24,493 nucleotides of DNA from Dunaliella salina (GCA_002284615.2 MU069565.1:117438-141930), one strand, 5' to 3'. Counted from the first letter of the stretch, positions 1-7,880 are shown. Notes: a model not told the origin generated them from the sequence alone. Numbers and translations: made by a program.

Positions 1-80
<80 letters not shown>
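1..80. repeat. (CA)n microsatellite, about 40 units
   Basis: Uninterrupted CA dinucleotides from the first base to position 80. The run stops 7 bases before the AG acceptor of the first exon, so it lies in an intron and takes the place normally held by the polypyrimidine tract. It also marks the left edge of the window, a typical place for an assembly to break. Confidence 0.98.
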
Positions 81-83
<3 letters not shown>

Positions 84-87
84 GCAG

Positions 88-218
88 GTGCATCCACGCT
101 CCGGGATGTGGTGCTAAAGCCTAGCGGGGAAGTTGGTCGCTTCCCTCACCCAGACGTGTCCCGCCATGTTGGGGTGTTGTTAGCCCGCAAGGTGTCAGAA
201 CGCAAGCTCTTCCTGCAG
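88..218 (+). CDS. exon 1 (as visible) of unknown plus-strand gene
   Basis: Internal exon of a gene that starts left of the window. A CTGGCAG acceptor ends at 87 and a strong CAG|GTAGGC donor follows 218. Two bases complete a split codon, then 43 open codons read ASTLRDVVLKPSGEV, continue to LLARKVSERKLFLQ, and end in phase 0. The peptide has the mixed, charged composition of ordinary soluble protein, unlike the low-complexity frames around it. Phase 0 fits the next candidate exon at 1212. I do not recognise the family. The short overlapping minus-strand open frame here is taken as a shadow. The splice sites and composition are seen; membership of one gene is inferred. Confidence 0.55.
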
Positions 219-226
219 GTAGGCTG

Positions 227-353
227 TGTGCTACCTGATCCATAGAACCCTGCAGGTGGGCTATAAGGAAAAGAAAAGCAAAAAAAGATGAGTCTACGCA
301 GGCCAGGGGCCGCATGCATTCAGGGCAGGCGGGCAGTGTGCTATCTGCTCCAT
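227..353 (-). mobile_element. LINE2 3'-tail insertion (93 bp) with imperfect 17-bp target duplication
   Basis: On the minus strand the insert (244-336) reads gcatgcggcccctggcctgc followed by a T/C-rich tail. This is the same 3' tail that ends the LINE2 copies at about 5730-5755 and 9000-9037. It is flanked by near-identical 17-mers at 227-243 and 337-353 (15 of 17 match, starting tgtgcta, ending ctccat or gatccat), read as a target-site duplication. It sits in the intron after exon 1, in reverse orientation to the gene. It is a severely 5'-truncated copy with no coding capacity. Confidence 0.6.
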
Positions 354-939
354 GCTCTTACCAAGGCTAGCTGTGTCTGTAGTTTGGTGCTTTTTCTTGG
401 AAAATGGCTGAAATCACCATTAAACACCAAGCACAGAGTCTTTTCAATCCATTTTTTTCAATTTTAGTTTTTTGGTGCAAGGACTCCGAATCACTAAAAA
501 ATACCCAAGTGGTGCTGTTGGTGGTCAGGTATGGAGTTTAGGTGGTGAAAACCGGGGTTCACGCCGCGGCTGATTTAGCATGGTCATCCCTACTGGCAGT
601 TTACAAAATTTAGTACAGAGGAACCCAGTTTGAAAATTGCCAGGGAACATATGCAAGGAGCACGCGAAAAGCACATGAATTTGGGCCTCAGATAGCCCCC
701 TCTGTGAAAATGTCATGAGTTTAAGGGACTCTCAGCAACACTGCCTGAGGCCAAGGGGCGCTGTCAAGGATGAGTCCATTGATAATGAAGAAATGTGACT
801 TGGTTCTGTTTGCTGCACTTTGTTCTGAATCCCTTTTTCAAGTGCACTTTCTTCTGCGAGCTATGTGCTTTTTGTTACACAAATCGTTAAACTTGCGCAC
901 GCTCATTTCTGTGTTTGCATGTGTTCAACTTCTGCTCAA
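354..939. other. intron sequence without recognised features
   Basis: This lies between the LINE2 tail fragment and the tandem repeat before exon 2. Short open frames occur on both strands, but none has paired splice sites or composition that suggests coding. I see no RNA gene or known repeat. Confidence 0.5.
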
Positions 940-944
940 ACCCC

Positions 945-1235
945 ACCCATTTTCCACTGCATTCCCACCTCCTGCGCGCTGCGCGCTCATCATCATGCAA
1001 GCCCTTCTATTCTGATTGCAGTTTGCCCCACTTTTCTCACATGTGTCTTCTCCTGTGCGCTGTGGGCGTATCACTATGCAAGCCATTCTATTCTGCTTGC
1101 AACCATTTGTCCCACTTCCCTCATCCAAGTGTGTCTTCTCCTGTGTGCTGCTGTGCGCTTATCAGTATGCTAGCCCATGGACCACACACGCGCTGTTTAC
1201 TTTGCTTGCAGCTGTCTCACTTCTACCGACTGCTC
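945..1235 (+). repeat. degenerate ~80-90 bp tandem repeat overlapping the start of exon 2
   Basis: Three imperfect units share the order tgcgcgct / atca-atgcaagcc / ctattctg-ttgca / cccacttt-ctca / tgtcttctcctg. The atgcaagcc landmark recurs near 996, 1077 and (as atgctagcc) 1168. Each unit has an acceptor-like TTGCAG or TTGCAA. The third unit supplies the real acceptor and first bases of exon 2, so the intron-exon boundary itself appears to have been duplicated in tandem. Confidence 0.6.
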
Positions 1236-1291
1236 CATCCCGACTCCGCTGTCAGGCGCGCTGTAGCGCGCATGCGTGCTGAAGATCCAAG
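1212..1291 (+). CDS. exon 2 of unknown plus-strand gene
   Basis: The acceptor TTTGCTTGCAG ends at 1211 and the donor AAG|GTGAAT follows 1291. Reading in phase 0, as demanded by the previous exon, gives LSHFYRLLHPDSAVRRAVAR then MRAEDP and two bases of the next codon. The peptide is an Arg-rich amphipathic helix-like stretch. The exon ends in phase 2, which fits the single leading base of the exon at 2270. The family is not recognised. The start of this exon resembles parts of the upstream tandem units, so the acceptor may have arisen from, or seeded, that repeat. Confidence 0.55.
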
Positions 1292-2269
1292 GTGAATGGT
1301 GCACAAGGATTACAAGGATTTCAAGGAAAGAGCCACTCACTCAAAATGCATGACTGCTGGGCTAAGGTGAATGATGCACATTGCATTTTGACGGGACCAT
1401 GGTACACACTCGCATCACAAAATTCCATCCGAAATGCCGGTGACTGGAGGATTTTCTCGAATTGTTCATTTTTAGTCATTGGTATGTCTGCTACAACGCT
1501 GAAATCGGGCTAGTGATGCCCATTCTGAAGACGCCTGTTGTTGTGCATCAGCATAAAGATAGCAGCCCTGAGTGGGCCTATTCATCTCTTTTGCACTCTT
1601 CTAGTATGTCCTTGCAAACATAAACCTCTCAGATGCTCCTGTGCACACAGTTCTGTTGACACGGAACCACAGACCCTTGTAACGTCCGGTGTGGATGTTT
1701 GGGAAGTGCAGCAAGTAGGGCACCTTTTTTGTTGCCGCTCATGACAAGACGCGCTTGAATGAAAAACACCACACTGCGCGGCACACACTTGAGAGGAATG
1801 CTTTCATGAATGCCTACGTAGTTGATCCCAGACAAAGAGACTTCCCAGAGACCAGCTTGCATGCGAGCCTCTGCATCTTCCCATCTTCCGAACCCTGCTT
1901 GGCGCATGACCCAACAAGCAATCAACCACAGACTGGCAGAGAACCCTTAATGCTTCTCACATACAATGGCCTTAATGTTGGGAATGTCATTCCTCAATTC
2001 ATTCTTACGCTTTCGTTTAATTTGCATGGCATCACCTTGGGTGCCAGGCTTCGTGCCTTGACATCATGGCGCTGCTGTCAAAACATGTCATTTCAAAGAG
2101 TTTGAAGCTGGTTGTCATCAGTTTGATAGGGAAGTGTGGTTTGATTTAAACGGTGTCAGGCGTGCTCTGTACGCTGCCCCAGAAACCACCGTGCTCTACA
2201 TACCGGCCTACTTTCTCAGCAATGTTGTGCTCTGACCCTGCATGGCGTGCACTGCTCCTTCTGCTGCAG
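1292..2269. other. intron, no further feature seen
   Basis: This is the intron between the exons ending at 1291 and beginning at 2270. It contains several 60-116 codon chance open frames on both strands. None has convincing splice sites or compositional support. A pyrimidine-rich stretch (actgctccttctgctgcag) closes the intron. Confidence 0.45.
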
Positions 2270-2449
2270 GTGCAAGGTGTCAAAGGAAGAAGTGGAAAGT
2301 AGGGTCCGACCCGCACAAGATGACCTGCAAGCCGCGGCAGAGGCCGTTGGATTGCTGCGCAAGCAGAGCAGCTACAATTGGGTCAACTTGACGGAACTCT
2401 TTGGGGTCTTGGACAGCAGCAACAAATGGAAGAGCAGCAGGGCTAGCCT
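2270..2449 (+). CDS. exon 3 of unknown plus-strand gene
   Basis: The CTTCTGCTGCAG acceptor ends at 2269. One base completes the split codon from exon 2, then 59 codons are open. They include KVSKEEVESRVRPAQDDLQA, AAEAVGLLRKQSS and YNWVNLTELFGVLDSSNKW. The donor is CT|GTGAAGT at 2450, leaving phase 2. The first half looks like a charged helix or coiled coil; the second half (YNWVNLTELFGVLD) looks globular. A weaker acceptor at 2276 (CAAG|GTG) would give a phase-0 start. A stop follows directly if the donor is not used, so it could alternatively be a last exon. No family recognised. Confidence 0.55.
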
Positions 2450-3079
2450 GTGAAGTGCAGGAGCTTTCTCCAGCATCTGCACTGCAGTCACATTTTAAGC
2501 GTGCAGAGTGTGTGCAACATGTTCACATGTTGCAAGCAAGGTGTGTACTCAGTGCATGCAGACAGAGTGCAAGCAGTGCATGCAAGGTGCATGTTCAAGC
2601 TGGGGGGGGTGGGGGGTGGGGGGTGATGGGACTGAAGGGACGAAGATTAGGCATGTAGATTTGCTGTTTGTCACACTCCAATGCAGTGGACGTTGAAGCT
2701 TGACTTTGGAGGGGTCTAGGCAGATAGGGGCACCCCTTAGCCTGAGGCCTGGACTTCCTGAGTTTTGAACGACATGCTGCCTTCACGATTGTATGTGTGG
2801 CATCAGCCTGACCTCATAGCTAAGTATGACAGGACTTCAGAGCAAGGTGGTGCAAAAAGGCTAGAGGCACAAATTGCGACAAAGCTCGACCAGGAACGCC
2901 TGTGTATGCCAGGCCCAGTCGTGTGTCCTTAGCAGAAACTTCCTTATCAACAAGGTGTTGTTTCTAAGATTAACAACTGATCCCTAAGGGGTGTCTGCAG
3001 GTGGTGTGCATAAAACAGCTATAGTGGCTCTGCATTGGACGATTAGCTTTATATTACATTGTCCTCTGTGCTTGCACAG
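2450..3079. other. intron, no gene seen
   Basis: Contains a G-rich run at about 2600-2622 and scattered tgcatgc/gcaagcagtgcatgc words near 2560-2590, which look like a small degenerate repeat. No supported coding sequence. Confidence 0.4.
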
Positions 3080-3165
3080 AAGCAGGTTGGCTGAGCTCCG
3101 CTGGAGCCGTGTTGTACTCTTCAAGTTACGCAATTTCCCCTCTGAAACTCAAAGCACTATTTCCT
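3080..3165 (+). CDS. candidate exon 4 of unknown plus-strand gene
   Basis: The acceptor CTCTGTGCTTGCACAG ends at 3079 and a GTATAT donor begins at 3166. The phase carried in from exon 3 gives SRLAELRWSRVVLFKLRNFP followed by SETQSTIS, ending one base into a codon. This phase fits the two leading bases of the exon at 4407. The donor runs straight into a long TG repeat. This is the least certain exon of the chain because it is short and its donor lies at a microsatellite edge. Support comes from phase agreement on both sides. Confidence 0.4.
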
Positions 3166-3172
3166 GTATATA

Positions 3173-3173
<1 letters not shown>

Positions 3174-3258
<85 letters not shown>
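3174..3258. repeat. (TG)n microsatellite, about 42 units
   Basis: Perfect TG repeat starting about 8 bases inside the intron after candidate exon 4. With the (CA)n before exon 1, it places dinucleotide runs directly beside splice sites of the same gene. Confidence 0.98.
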
Positions 3259-3259
<1 letters not shown>

Positions 3260-3260
<1 letters not shown>

Positions 3261-4176
3261 GAGCGGCTTGCTCTTCATGGGGCTGTATCAGGATTGAGCA
3301 ATTTCATCTTGTTTTGTTATGTTTGTGAAGGCTTAGTGCTGTGAAGGTTGGCGTAAAAAATATTATAGAGACGCAGTCCTTTTTACTTGGGTGATGCTTG
3401 GCACAGCAAGATGAGTGTTTTTCCACAAAATGCTTTAGACGGAAATGGACTTTACAAAATGTAAGGTGTGGTGCACACAAAACATGTTATTCCCAGCAAG
3501 GCTATGTCCTCTTATGCTGGCAAAATGTGACAATTCCCATACCTCCAGATTTGGACGAGATCAATTGCAAACGAAAAAAATGCAGCAAATAAATGAAATG
3601 CACAGATTGTACAGCAAACCTTTGCCTGTTCAGGATGTGCAACACTTTCCCCCACCTAAGTCCAGAATCAGTAATGCTTTCTGGCATATGAAATCTGACA
3701 CTCAGGAAACAGACTAATGTTATTAGGTATCAAACTGACACCCTATACAATGGCAAGCATACAAGACTCTTCAATAACTGCCCTGGGCACGCTCTCTGCC
3801 TTCCATGTGATGCACGTGGTAGCCCTGCCATACCCTAATCAGATGCACACACCCACAGATAAATAGAGTGAGCGCAAATCGACACCATCAAGCACTGAGT
3901 GAAGGAAATATAAATACTGAGCCAACACTAAGACTGCATGCGATGCAGAAAGTTCTCTGGAAAGTTATTTTCTCCCTGGAGATGGAAATTCCTGATACTG
4001 TCCAATGAAACATTCCACATTGGCTTTTCCCATCAAGACAATTACCAAACACAGCTCAGTCGCCCTAATGGCATTATAGTCCTGCCCCTTGAAAGCAGGG
4101 GCTCCGAACATCATCTGCAAGATATGAATCCCAGAGGCAGAGGTATCCACCTCATTGAGCTCTGAGACCAAGCCTG
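3260..4176. other. intron, AT-richer, no gene seen
   Basis: Short open frames on both strands near 3400-3720 and 3938-4276 lack paired splice sites or recognisable peptide motifs. Nothing else identified. Confidence 0.4.
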
Positions 4177-4262
4177 AGGTGAGGTAAAGTTGAGGTGAGG
4201 TAAAGTATCGCTTTATCCGTCTGCAAGGGCAGCTGAGTGGAGACAAAGGGGCCTGTGACCAG
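4177..4262 (-). mobile_element. LINE3-family 3' tail fragment, minus strand
   Basis: Read on the minus strand it contains cactcagctgcccttgcag, then a cggataaagcgatac core, then two copies of a tttacctcacctcaac-like tail unit (plus-strand gaggtgaggtaaag repeated at 4179-4210). The same order, cagctgccct-(7)-gcgaatatagcaatgtaacc, ends the 237-bp insertion at 6104-6340. A closely similar end closes the SINE at 17008-17135. A possible target duplication is agaccaagcc (about 4168) against agaccaatcc (about 4259), with one mismatch. It is too short to code. Confidence 0.5.
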
Positions 4263-4429
4263 ACCAATCCAAGCAAAAAAAATGAAAGCAGTGCTCAAAC
4301 TGAGGCACAGCGTCTCAAGCATGCAGATACAAATTTGGCTAATGCTAAGACATCAGCTTGGCTCATGACGTCCCTGAGGCGTGTAAGGCTACTGGGACGT
4401 GCACAGCTGAACAAATGATGGAACTGTGT

Positions 4430-5208
4430 ATTGGTTTCGAGCTGCTGTCAGATTTTATAATGCCTCACTTGCCTGCAACAGCACAACTTTACGCTGGGTG
4501 CTTGGAGCAGATATTGACATGAGTAGTAACTCTAAAAAGTGCTGGACATCAGAGTTTATATCTGCTTTTCAGGGATTGGATAGGTGCAACTACTTCACAC
4601 ATTGCGTGTATTCAGGCCAACCCATTAAGATAAGTGATTTTGTGGTTGATTTACGGAAAAGGCATAGGAGCGTGTGGCCAACTGAGGATCATGCTGAACA
4701 TGGTGCTCATTTAAACAAGTTAGCCAAGTACCATTACTGGGTAGCGCTTCCCTTCCGGCATAATTCTGCTTTTGGTAAACCTCTCCATACTCCTAGGTAT
4801 CTGCATTTAGATTTGGGTAGGCATATGCAGAGGAACATTGCTTGCTTCCGATTGCACGCCCATAAACTCCGAATTGAAACTTCTCATTGGCATGGACATG
4901 CACCGCAATGTGATTGATGTGTTTCAGAACAATGGCAGGATGAAAAGCACGTCATCTTTCTTTGCCCTTGCAACTTCCTGTGTTGTCTTAGAAGAAAGTA
5001 TGCACATATTTTTACTGCCTTTCCTGCTCACAGAGTAGTGTCAAATGATACGAGATCTTTCTTCTTTCCTGATGCTTGCTCTTTGGATGTAGCTCGTTTC
5101 TTTCAAAACCAAGATACTCAGACTTATCGTTTCATCTCTGAGCTTCTGGATTTCTTTCACCACACCGAGCAGCCAAACTTCCTGGCTGAAGGTTATGTTC
5201 CCTTGTAA
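4430..5208 (+). pseudogene. LINE1 reverse-transcriptase C-terminal region, one in-frame TGA
   Basis: One frame stays open from the insertion edge to TAA at 5206-5208, broken only by TGA at 4915-4917. It reads YWFRAAVRFYNASL, later KISDFVVDLRKRHRSVW, YHYWVALPFRHNSAFGKP, PRYLHLDLGRHM, FRLHAHKLRIETSHW, and ends EQPNFLAEGYVPL. Near the TGA there is a CCHC-type knuckle: CD, then the stop, C, QDEKHVIFLC. This spacing is known at the C-terminus of algal and other LINE polyproteins (established knowledge). The palm domain and any endonuclease are lost to truncation. The TGA replaces a residue between the first two cysteines and is probably a point mutation. Confidence 0.75.
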
Positions 5209-5221
5209 ACCTTGTAAACCT
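4430..5221 (+). mobile_element. 5'-truncated LINE1 insertion flanked by a 22-bp perfect target duplication
   Basis: The insert is bounded by identical 22-mers at 4408-4429 and 5222-5243 (starting tgaacaaatg, ending aactgtgt). It carries only the carboxyl end of a LINE reverse-transcriptase polyprotein, then a tail made of repeated ccttgtaaa (two full units after the stop). TGTAA in the tail is the green-algal poly(A) signal. Loss of everything upstream is the usual 5' truncation of target-primed reverse transcription. The perfect duplication suggests a recent insertion. It lies inside an exon of the host gene, in the same orientation. Confidence 0.88.
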
Positions 5222-5342
5222 TGAACAAATGATGGAACTGTGTGCGAATCTATCGGATCCTCAGGAGGCGCTCCAGAACAACGTGCTCTTCATCTTGCAC
5301 AGCGTGCCATTCGCATTTGCTGCAAATCCTGAGCTCGTTAAG

Positions 5343-5436
5343 GTACCTCTGCCTGTGATGCTGTTGGGTTTCTACCCGAGAATTGTGACTGGATAGTCGT
5401 AGGCACGAAATGCTGCGCAGTAATTCATAAGAGTAC
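5343..5436. other. start of the intron after exon 5
   Basis: Begins with the GTACCT donor and runs into the LINE2 fragment at about 5437. No further exon of the host gene was found with confidence to the right. Confidence 0.4.
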
Positions 5437-5755
5437 GATGACTACTAGCTTTGTGTAGTACACAATCGTACCAAAAATTGGGCATCCATCATTAACACCA
5501 GACGTGCCCTTCACTTTCAGGGTGCTTCTGAGGGGGTTTCGCTGGGCACGCGGTGGAGGACAGTAGGAGAAGGAGGGTCCGGGCGTCCCGGAGCATGGCG
5601 GATAACACCCCCCCAAATCATTAGCTCTGTTTCTGGCTCTCCCCTAGGCTAGCTGTGTCTAGTATAGGGGCTTCTGGTGAGGCCGCTGCTAGCTTGCTAG
5701 CTTGTTAGTTAGTGGACCTTCCCTTAGCGCATGCGGCCCCTGGCCTGCGGCAGTG
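5437..5755 (+). mobile_element. LINE2 3' end, copy A
   Basis: Homologous to 7555-7876 and 8690-9037. Shared landmarks are catcattaacaccagacgtg, tggctctcccctaggctagc, tagcttgctagcttgttagt and gcatgcggcccctggcctgc. The first part translates as IINTRRALHFQGASEG, the last residues of the LINE2 polyprotein; the rest is 3' UTR. The copy is 5'-truncated, and its T/C-rich terminal tail is missing where the next element abuts at about 5755. Confidence 0.75.
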
Positions 5756-5872
5756 TCATAAGGGTTCATATCTTATAGGTTTCCTATCATGATGAGGATC
5801 TGATGGGTTTTCAGCCAGCCTCCTGGACGACAGGACTCTCCCCCAGCAGCAGCCAAAGGAATGCGATCTGTC

Positions 5873-6103
5873 TTGCCCTCTTGTGAGAAAAAAAGATAAG
5901 AATGAGAAAAGCAACGCAAGTGGGATCAGCCCATATGCGTCACGGATGGAACACCCTTCGTGCGAACACCATATTGAACCCCTGAAGGGCTGCCCCACAC
6001 GGGGCTTGATTCCGAGATTACCTCCGTCCCAAGGGAGACGCTACTGCTGGGCCACGCAGTATCCTCAATCCCCAGCTTTTTGGTCAAGGTGTTGCCCTCT
6101 TCT
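5873..6103 (-). mobile_element. minus-strand tRNA-derived SINE in LINE2 copy B
   Basis: The SINE body is 5884-6091, bounded by ttgccctcttg at 5873-5883 and ttgccctctt-c at 6092-6102. On the minus strand it opens with a tRNA-like head: an A-box-like tggcccagcagtag near 6054-6035, a short arm with cgtc/gacg pairing, and a B-box-like aatcaagccc near 6010-6001. An unrelated body follows, and the end is a pyrimidine-rich ctcattcttatcttttttt tail beside the duplication. The same element at the same LINE2 position occurs at 9320-9537. Calling it a SINE rests on the head, the duplication and the tail; the tRNA species cannot be named. Confidence 0.6.
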
Positions 6104-6352
6104 CGCATGAGCATATGCTTTTAGGTTATTGCTGCCTGGAACAACCTCTCATGAAACACTGCTATGATCCTATTGACTACTTGGAGAACCTTTGCATTAT
6201 GTCAGGCACTCTGTTACATTATGAGTGCATGTTCTCATGAGTTGACGCCCCTATATACAAGCTTTCTTTTTTAGACTTGTCTAGTTTCAGGTCTGTGTTT
6301 CCGCTCAGCTGCCCTCATAGGCGAATATAGCAATGTAACCTTGCCCTCTTCT
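6092..6352 (+). mobile_element. LINE3-family 237-bp insertion with 12-bp target duplication
   Basis: 6104-6340 is bounded by ttgccctcttct at 6092-6103 and 6341-6352. It is absent from the homologous LINE2 block at 9538-9560, where the sequence runs straight on. It ends cagctgccctcataggcg then aatatagcaatgtaacc, an end shared with 4177-4262 (minus) and with the SINE at 17008. It has no clear tRNA head, so it is probably the truncated 3' end of a LINE family rather than a SINE. It is the second element to use the ttgccctctt site. Confidence 0.65.
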
Positions 6353-6359
6353 AAGCATC

Positions 6360-7759
6360 CATCGCCTATCGCTTGAGTCACTATATTGGATGGCATGTTC
6401 GGTGCTGGCAGATACACTGTACACACAGAGTCATGCCTCCAACTTCAATTTTTCCAATTCTAATTGCCCACTCTGTGCAAATATGGACAGCATTTATCAC
6501 GCTCTGCTTAGGTGTACCAACCCAACAATGAGTGGGATGCACACCAACAGACACCATGTGGCCCTTAGTCTCTGTGAAGAAGCCTTGAGTAAAGGCCAGT
6601 ATGGCTCACCCCTCATAAGCATGGATGGCTACAATCATGACAGACTTCTGGATCAAGGCATACAAATCCCTGAAAACACCTTTCAAGCTATTCCAGATTG
6701 GGTTTTCCCAAATGACATTGCCTCACCTGCTCGGCATCAAAGCCGCCCTGATGCTCTTTTTGTGCGCCCCATCCTAGGCAGACAAGCCCACCTTGGTCCT
6801 ACCAAGATCCCCCAAAAGATAGGGATATTCACCTCGTCGAACTTAATTCTGCCTTGATACAAATCCCTTCATCACTTTAGAATGTGCACAGACTCAAGAT
6901 TCCCACACCATAACTAGACTTAAAACACGCAGCTTGAGAAACCCAAACGGGAATAACAAAGTGACTTTGCATACCATCTTAATTAGTGTAGGTGGCACGA
7001 TTTACAATGAGCTAACAATTTCACCTCTCATAAGTCTGGGTCTAACTATGTGTTCTCTCCTTGTGTTCTGCTGTTCATGCTGCGTTGCTGGTCTTTCTCG
7101 TGGGTCTCTGGAGTCTCTTGGTGTGTCCTGAGCCTGTTCTAGTGACGAACACGGAGCTGGTCGTGTTGGTGACGCTAGGTGCTCGCTATTTGCACACGGT
7201 GTTGGGCATGTTGCTTTCTTGGTGATGCTGTTAGAGCTGAACTGCTGTTCATACATGGTGCATCAATGTTTCTAGACGCTGATATTCCCCTTCCACAGAT
7301 AGAGACAATCAAATCCCTTAGTTTGCTGCTTTCATTAAAACATCCAAGTCCGTTCTGATTTATATGTGTTTGCCATGTGCACATTTTCCTCTGCCACAAG
7401 TGGAACAGCTTTATATCTCTTGCTCAGGTTTATTTGGCTAAGAAGGCTGAGCAGCCAAACTTACTGGTTGAAGGCTTAATCCCCCATGTAAACCTTCAAG
7501 GTACATAAGTTATGTAAACCTGGGTCTAACCAAACAGAAAACCAGATCACTAGCATCGAAGCTCAGGGACCATGCCATCCAAAGATTGTCCACCATCATT
7601 AACATTAGACATGCACTTTGCTTTCAGAGGGCATCTGAGAGGGATTTGCAGGGCGCGCGGCGGCGGCTGAGGATGGGAGAAGGAGAGTCCGAGCGCTCAG
7701 GGGCATGGCTAGCAATCCTCCAGATCCCCATCTGTTCTGTCTCTTGCTCTCTCCTATGC
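6360..7759 (+). pseudogene. LINE2 C-terminal zinc knuckle and restriction-like endonuclease, broken
   Basis: The frame from about 6360 reads HRLSLESLYWMACSVLADTL, then a knuckle CPLCANMDSIYHALLRC (C-x2-C-x8-H-x4-C). Later come SRPDALFVRPI and DRDIHLVEL, ending at 6857. From 6847 the +1 frame continues FCLDTNPF to GNNKVTLHTILISVGGTIYN and SPLISLGLT at 7046. After the LINE1 insertion it resumes at 7531 as KQKTRSLASKL, RLSTIINIRHALCFQ, stopping near 7759. The PD...E-L-K spacing matches the PD-(D/E)XK endonuclease of R2-like, early-branching LINEs (known family). One missing A near 6845 explains the frameshift. The element is dead. Confidence 0.7.
7036..7530 (+). mobile_element. second LINE1 copy, inserted inside LINE2 (11-bp target duplication)
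   Basis: ctgggtctaac occurs at 7036-7046 and 7520-7530, flanking 7047-7519. Without the insert, SPLISLGLT joins KQKTRSLASKL in one LINE2 frame. The insert ends with AEQPNLLVEGLIP, then catgtaaacc and ttatgtaaacc tail units. These match the 3' end of the exon-inserted LINE1 (EQPNFLAEGYVPL, ccttgtaaacc). It is 5'-truncated and more decayed than the copy at 4430. Upstream of about 7410 similarity is too weak to align by eye. Confidence 0.8.
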
Positions 7760-7880
7760 TAATTTTGTCTAGTTTAGGTGGAGGGCCTCCTGGTGAGGCC
7801 TCTAACTTTTGTTAGGGGTTCTTCCCTAAATGCACGCGGCCTTTTGCTTGCGTAGACTTTTCTTTTCTTTTCTTTAGAGA

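Larger units (their letters stand above)
4407..5342 (+). pseudogene. exon 5 of unknown gene, split by a LINE1 insertion
   Basis: A GACGTGCACAG acceptor ends at 4406. The exon begins CT GAA CAA ATG ATG GAA CTG TGT (EQMMELC, 4409-4429). The same bases recur at 5222-5243 and run on as ANLSDPQEALQNNVLF and ILHSVPFAFAANPELVK, to a strong AAG|GTACCT donor at 5343. In the empty site, 4407-4429 plus 5244-5342 would form one clean 122-bp exon, phase-compatible with exon 4 and ending in phase 0. The insert interrupts it and the host frame meets a TGA within about 25 codons, so this allele should not give normal protein unless the insert is spliced out. The function is unknown. The carboxyl piece is hydrophobic and helix-like. 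Confidence 0.65.
5756..7880 (+). mobile_element. LINE2 copy B, 5'-truncated, with three nested insertions
   Basis: A block shared with 9189-9626 at its left end leads into the zinc-knuckle and endonuclease region (6360-7759) and a 3' UTR ending in a T/C-rich tail near 7876 (gcgtagacttttctttt). Removing the SINE (5884-6091), the LINE3 piece (6104-6340) and the LINE1 piece (7047-7519) leaves a continuous LINE2 sequence. Frameshifts and insertions make it non-functional. The left boundary is placed where homology to the 9189 block begins. Confidence 0.65.

Noticed and set aside
1..80. CA run as a telomere or centromere repeat
   Set aside because: Green-algal telomeres are TTTAGGG or TTTTAGGG types; a plain CA run next to an exon is a microsatellite.
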